Source of the DNA: Spirosoma rigui
Lineage (GTDB): Bacteria > Bacteroidota > Bacteroidia > Cytophagales > Spirosomataceae
Assembly: GCF_002067135.1 (NCBI RefSeq)
Contig: NZ_CP020105.1
Span: forward strand, 2,790,001 to 2,854,000
Direction: 5' to 3'
Length of the DNA stretch: 64,000 bases
In this document: piece after piece, positions 63,601 through 64,000 of the stretch
How positions within the stretch are numbered: the first letter of the stretch is position 1
Layout of the letters: every line of letters starts with the position of its first letter
Notes under the pieces: model-generated
Database searches by the model: none
Seen by the model: the letters and a program-made list of their open reading frames with translations, nothing else
What the model was told of the DNA's origin: nothing
Made by a program: the position numbers and the translations under genes

Positions 63601-64000
63601 GTCTGGCCAAAGCGGTGATGGGAACCCCAACAACCGTGGGCGATTCACTCATCAAGGTTACTTACGGCTTCGTGCTGTCGAACTTTGGTAACGATACCCT
63701 GCGCAGGGTTCAGGTGATTGATGATCTGGCCAGCGTCTTTGCCCCGAACGCAATTGTATCGGCGGTGGTAACGCCTAAAACAACTGGTTCTACACTGGTG
63801 GTAAACCCCGCCTATACCGGGGCCAATAACAACACCCAGTTGTTCGATCAGGCGAGTTATCTGGCACCCGGCCGTTCGCAACTCTTCACGCTCGCCGTGG
63901 TTGTGAAACGGGCCGCGGGCGATACGACCCGGACATTCCGGAATATTGCCAGCGTGACAGCCCTGAATAGCCTGACTACGGTTTCCGATCTGTCGACCGA
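51606..64000 (+). CDS. Giant repeat adhesin (SdrD B-like, DUF11 and Ig-like modules), 3' partial
   Basis: At least 4131 residues, open to the window end. The N-terminus has an unusually long signal region: about 55 polar, basic residues before the hydrophobic ACLALAVLFGLVVSSANAQ. Order of modules: DUF11 (from DLSVRKTISNQ), a linker with Cys pairs, a divergent SdrD B-like domain (52492-52856), 13 near-identical 118-residue SdrD B-like repeats (52860-57461), a divergent SdrD B-like domain (57462-57815), Cys-rich Ig-like modules, DUF11 (about 58895), eleven 4-Cys Ig-like modules (59265-62190), further Ig-like units, and two DUF11 domains at the end. SdrD B-like domains bind Ca2+ and form rigid rods in surface adhesins. 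Expected role: cell-surface filament for adhesion or gliding. The missing C-terminus should show a type IX secretion or gliding-motility C-terminal domain. The frame is unbroken throughout. Confidence 0.93.
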   Translation, partial: MNEHLLLIKSPHQSPVCFRPTAVNRRLSVVRGSARKGNSLERLSIPTGFAAAGRALQAACLALAVLFGLVVSSANAQVAPTTIDLSVRKTISNQNPALGDILTYTVVVANRINSATATGVVVKDELPVDGVTYVPQSATVIRGSGSYTASTGLWTVGTIAPNDSSILILKATVLGRGVWFNTAEVVAANQTDIDSAPNNQSLIEDDYDAICFSVPILWYPGDEYTVTVPSGYDQIVWYRNDQPISTSALSTSLAVVNADLSLTLKSPGTYRFVTYRNGCPATNCCNIEVLQGPYGSLGDLAFIDSNKNGRQDPGETGIDGVTVYLYNQAGTTKLDSTITAGGGLYKFDSLTDGSYTVRFIAPSGLLSTTANVGGVPDNLDSDAGLNGFTGVYTIDTTQPESSTARNNPTVDAGYYVPTASLGDKVFVDANKDGLQQPAEPGIPGVVVVLLDGTMSPIASTTTNASGIYSFTGLTVGVPYSVSFVAPTGYVATQPNVGSNDAIDSDIDPLTGKTTQMYTLTAGENNTTVDAGFYLPTASLGDKVFVDANKDGLQQPDEPGIPGVVVVLLDGTMSPIASTTTNASGIYSFTGLTVGVPYSVSFVAPTGYVSTLANVGGNDAIDSDADPLTGKTTQMYTLTAGENNTTVDAGFYIPTASLGDKVFVDTNKDGLQQPAEPGIPGVVVVLLDGSMSPIASTTTNASGIYSFTGLTVGVPYSVSFVTPTGYVSTLANVGGNDAIDSDIDPLTGKTTQMYTLTAGENNTTVDAGFYIPTASLGDKVFVDANKDGLQQPDEPGIPGVVVVLLDGTMSPIASTTTNASGLYSFTGLTVGVPYSVSFVTPTGYVTAQPNVGSNDAIDSDIDPLTGKTTQMYTLTAGENNTTVDAGFYIPTASLGDKVFVDANKDGLQQPAEPGIPGVVVVLLDGTMSPIASTTTNASGIYSFTGLTVGVPYSVSFVAPTGYVSTLANVGGNDTIDSDADPLTGKTTQMYTLTAGENNTTVDAGFYIPTASLGDKVFVDANKDGLQQPAEPGIPGVVVVLLDGSMSPIASTTTNASGIYSFTGLTVGVPYSVSFVAPTGYVATQPNVGSNDAIDSDIDPLTGKTTQMYTLTAGENNTTVDAGFYIPTASLGDKVFVDANKDGLQQPDEPGIPGVVVVLLDGTMSPIASTTTNASGIYSFTGLTVGVPYSVSFVAPTGYVSTLANVGGNDTIDSDADPLTGKTTQMYTLTAGENNTTVDAGFYIPTASLGDKVFVDANKDGLQQPAEPGIPGVVVVLLDGTMSPIASTTTNASGIYSFTGLTVGVPYSVSFVAPTGYVSTLANVGGNDTIDSDADPLTGKTTQMYTLTAGENNTTVDAGFYIPTASLGDKVFVDANKDGLQQPAEPGIPGVVVVLLDGTMSPIASTTTNASGIYSFTGLTVGVPYSVSFVTPTGYVTAQPNVGSNDAIDSDIDPLTGKTTQMYTLTAGENNTTVDAGFYIPTASLGDKVFVDANKDGLQQPAEPGIPGVVVVLLDGTMSPIASTTTNASGIYSFTGLTVGVPYSVSFVAPTGYVSTLANVGGNDALDSDADPLTGKTTQMYTLTAGENNTTVDAGFYIPTASLGDKVFVDANKDGLQQPAEPGIPGVVVVLLDGTMSPIASTTTNASGIYSFTGLTVGVPYSVSFVTPTGYVTAQPNVGSNDAIDSDIDPLTGKTTQMYTLMAGENNTTVDAGFYIPTASLGDKVFVDANKDGLQQPAEPGIPGVVVVLLDGTMSPIASTTTNASGIYSFTGLTVGVPYSVSFVAPTGYVATQPNVGSNDAIDSDIDPLTGKTTQMYTLTAGENNTTVDAGFYIPTASLGDKVFVDANKDGLQQPAEPGIPGVVVVLLDGTMSPIASTTTNASGIYSFTGLTVGVPYSVSFVTPTGYVTAQPNVGSNDAIDSDIDPLTGKTTQMYTLMAGENNTTVDAGYYIPTASLGDFVFLDNDSNGQQGGVGEVGVSGIKVTLYATGVTAPVATTTTGADGKYLFTNLTPGTGYYVVFDTTGLQSRNLMLTAANQGPDQTDSDADGVTGRTGTYILAPGEINLTVDAGLKPFCPTNFSLVASIDASICNGEKTQLVASTPIQNATIKWYLTPYDGVAFATVSSEVSITVSPTTTTVYYAAAVAPNGCVSPRKPVVVTVTTVPTPICLGNVKNTCPERTVDLTKIIIENQSTGLTYEWYTSIDRSPATRIINTTAVGAGKVYLFAKSATGCYSNPTVLTVEIVDCNCQNVAGVTAGPGVAICSGDQVPVKAILSGSATSVTWSSNGTGTFAGINSLNATYTPSVSDIASGSVMLTVTTNDPDGPGGVCTAATSSLIVKINKRPTAPVGVACDDTLVCQGSSTKLIGFAPGSRINWYNQENQLIGTTESGAKLVVTPSRAGAIVYTAEAISPENCVSNRTSLTVTVGSCLADLTVLKQVVTTGTYSIGQKITYSITATNNGPITGTNVSVKDILPPALTYVSSTPVGEYNVATGIWTIGSLTKGSNRSLLVEATINAAGSIRNTAIIGGPNNDPKYPQNDTSSVTIETLRCDVKAPVITCAITEICKDGSTILKASGCIGGLVKWSDGQSGFDVTVSPKLTTSYSASCVINGCTSPAATPILITVTEVAPPVITVSPTASICPGASVTLTASGCVGGVIEWSEKGQTGASIVVTPYGKTTYTAQCRIANCLSSPVSKVIDVTTDLPTPTITGSTTAVCPGESVTLTVNGCTGTPIWSSTTLTTGSIIVTPTVGTNTYTVYCKTASCASKSSLAYTINVTAPAVPTVTASTDSVCVKGVVSLTATGCNGTIVWNTTDKNGVSLTGSVISVTPEASTSYYAQCKVRTCLSDPSRPVTVTVLNPSAPIIKADKSLICSGEKVTLTAEGCAGIVKWYGIERIGASIDIYPGDSKEYYATCKQATCESEPSNLVRITVKTSGTAPKITASSTVACSGGILSMTATGCSEGVIWSDGQTGSVISITATPSNTEYYAMCKSTTQCGSPKSNVIKINVTPVPTPTVVCSTTEVCPGEAVTLTVANCQGTPYWSTKETTKSIIVTPRETTAYSVYCQDGVCRSELSAQYTIKVVPVAAPTIVASATSVVPGGTITLTATGCAGEVIWSATDINGNNKGASIVVRPEGMQTYYAQCKYRTCLSDPSITIVVNKGNCVAEAGTLVPVQATVCAEADKAVTVSATLGGGLIQPTGYSLVYVLTKGDALVIAQTGDKPSFTVPAANANYTIHTLVYNANPADKDYLDLSLIKAGITTGADVLKLIADKKVCADLDVTGAKVAVKFPQPPVLSVSSQTVCSGSSVTFSALGCEAGVVQWSDGSTGNTISKVAYSNLVMTATCTLNGCISKPATAVNVTLGTPGVPTIASDKATICLGETVTLTATGCVGGTYIWSDDKTVGSTLTVSPTANVSYRVKCKIGTCESTWSPSTTIKVGSPTAPTISVAGSTPTSSATVCFGSPVTLTAQGCPANSYVTWSNDLVGTSITVSLAASGNFTARCCTSANCKSVPSNSIAITVLPKVTPPQTVDRTNTCPFTTVDLTTGVTSKASTTGGIFEYYTSATLSPATKVGNTTVAVAGVYYAVEKTVDGCYSLPSLIHVLIKPCTEVQPCDVTNPAQANAGPDASICAAKTYQLSGTMGGSAKTAHWSTSGSGTFSDPFATNAVYTASAADVLAGKVTLTLSVSTNNAACAVAKDDMILTIESSKVVPVVTVRGATNFCFGDSVTLIAPAGGTYLWSNSAKTQQIVVKNSGSYNVQLIDPKGCSSMKSADVVVTVAEPTPIPLVSSVRNICPAVVANLTKAVSETVIGNTYEYRIGPLRTSAMVMRPDSVGAGTYYVFAKNTTGCVSAPAKVTVNIFNCVADSMKTDLQIVKKVNKLTVTVGEVVTYTLKVTNLGPDAATNVEVQDALPKGVEFLATSTTGYAFVNGSVYRHIDKLKAGQSDSISFSVRVIAKGAIRNQADITYLDQRDTRMANNWDDVTITSSAYGKASQIGLAKAVMGTPTTVGDSLIKVTYGFVLSNFGNDTLRRVQVIDDLASVFAPNAIVSAVVTPKTTGSTLVVNPAYTGANNNTQLFDQASYLAPGRSQLFTLAVVVKRAAGDTTRTFRNIASVTALNSLTTVSDLST
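52860..57461 (+). repeat. 13 tandem 354-bp repeats in the adhesin gene
   Basis: Units start at 52860, 53214, 53568, 53922, 54276, 54630, 54984, 55338, 55692, 56046, 56400, 56754 and 57108, each exactly 354 bp (118 codons). Each begins ASLGDKVFVD and ends VDAGFYIPT or a close variant. The segment after PTGY exists in two forms, (V/T)AxQPNVGSNDAIDSD and VSTLANVGGNDxxDSD, arranged A B B A B A B B A B A A A. Outside this segment the units differ by few bases. Confidence 0.95.

Overview
The window looks like a chromosomal segment of a Bacteroidota bacterium of the order Cytophagales, most like Spirosoma and its relatives. Evidence for this is a SusC/SusD pair, several TAnnTTTG promoter -7 elements (the Bacteroidota primary sigma consensus), Bacteroidota-type fused hisB, LytTR and TPR-type two-component systems, almost no Shine-Dalgarno signals and a moderately high GC content. 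The genus is inferred from general resemblance, not from a marker gene. No rRNA, tRNA, insertion sequence, prophage or CRISPR array was seen.

Layout. 0.4-6 kb: an exported alditol-oxidase-like flavoprotein, diverging from a PfkB-type sugar kinase, an AGE-family sugar epimerase, and a methyltransferase gene that overlaps a two-domain polynucleotide kinase-phosphatase of the phage T4 type. 6-11 kb: a duplicated-domain exported protein, NAD synthetase, a PIN-type toxin-antitoxin pair and an EamA permease. 11-25.3 kb, all on the minus strand: a polysaccharide-utilisation locus containing a PD40 protein, a GFOR-like oxidoreductase, a GH26 enzyme, an IPT/TIG surface lipoprotein, SusD, SusC, a TPR histidine kinase with a NarL-type regulator, and a GH53 endo-galactanase. 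25.5-31.6 kb: aminopeptidase P, a subtilisin-like protease, and a Gly/Pro-rich exported protein followed by an OmpR/HisKA pair. 31.6-50.6 kb is mostly housekeeping: hldD, queD, lpxB, an acyltransferase, a 33-residue membrane peptide, hisB, an NYN nuclease fused to a cold-shock domain, pabB, an M23 peptidase, a POT transporter, an eIF1/SUI1 factor, a LytTR regulator with a pentapeptide-repeat histidine kinase, a GNAT acetyltransferase, cmk, a FAD oxidoreductase and a large TolB-like outer-membrane protein.

50.6-64 kb: a 970-base leader with two sigma-54-like elements precedes one giant open frame. It starts at 51606 and is still open at the window end (at least 4131 residues). It encodes an exported adhesin built from DUF11, SdrD B-like and cysteine-paired Ig-like modules. 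Its core is 13 tandem near-identical repeats of exactly 354 bp (118 residues).

A recurring theme is long, often perfect inverted repeats at gene ends, acting as probable terminators or 3' stabilisers. The largest is a spacer-free 70-bp palindrome at 5919-5988. The items most worth following up are the methyltransferase/T4-type end-healing pair, the pentapeptide-repeat sensor kinase, the NYN-cold-shock fusion, and the repeat core of the adhesin.
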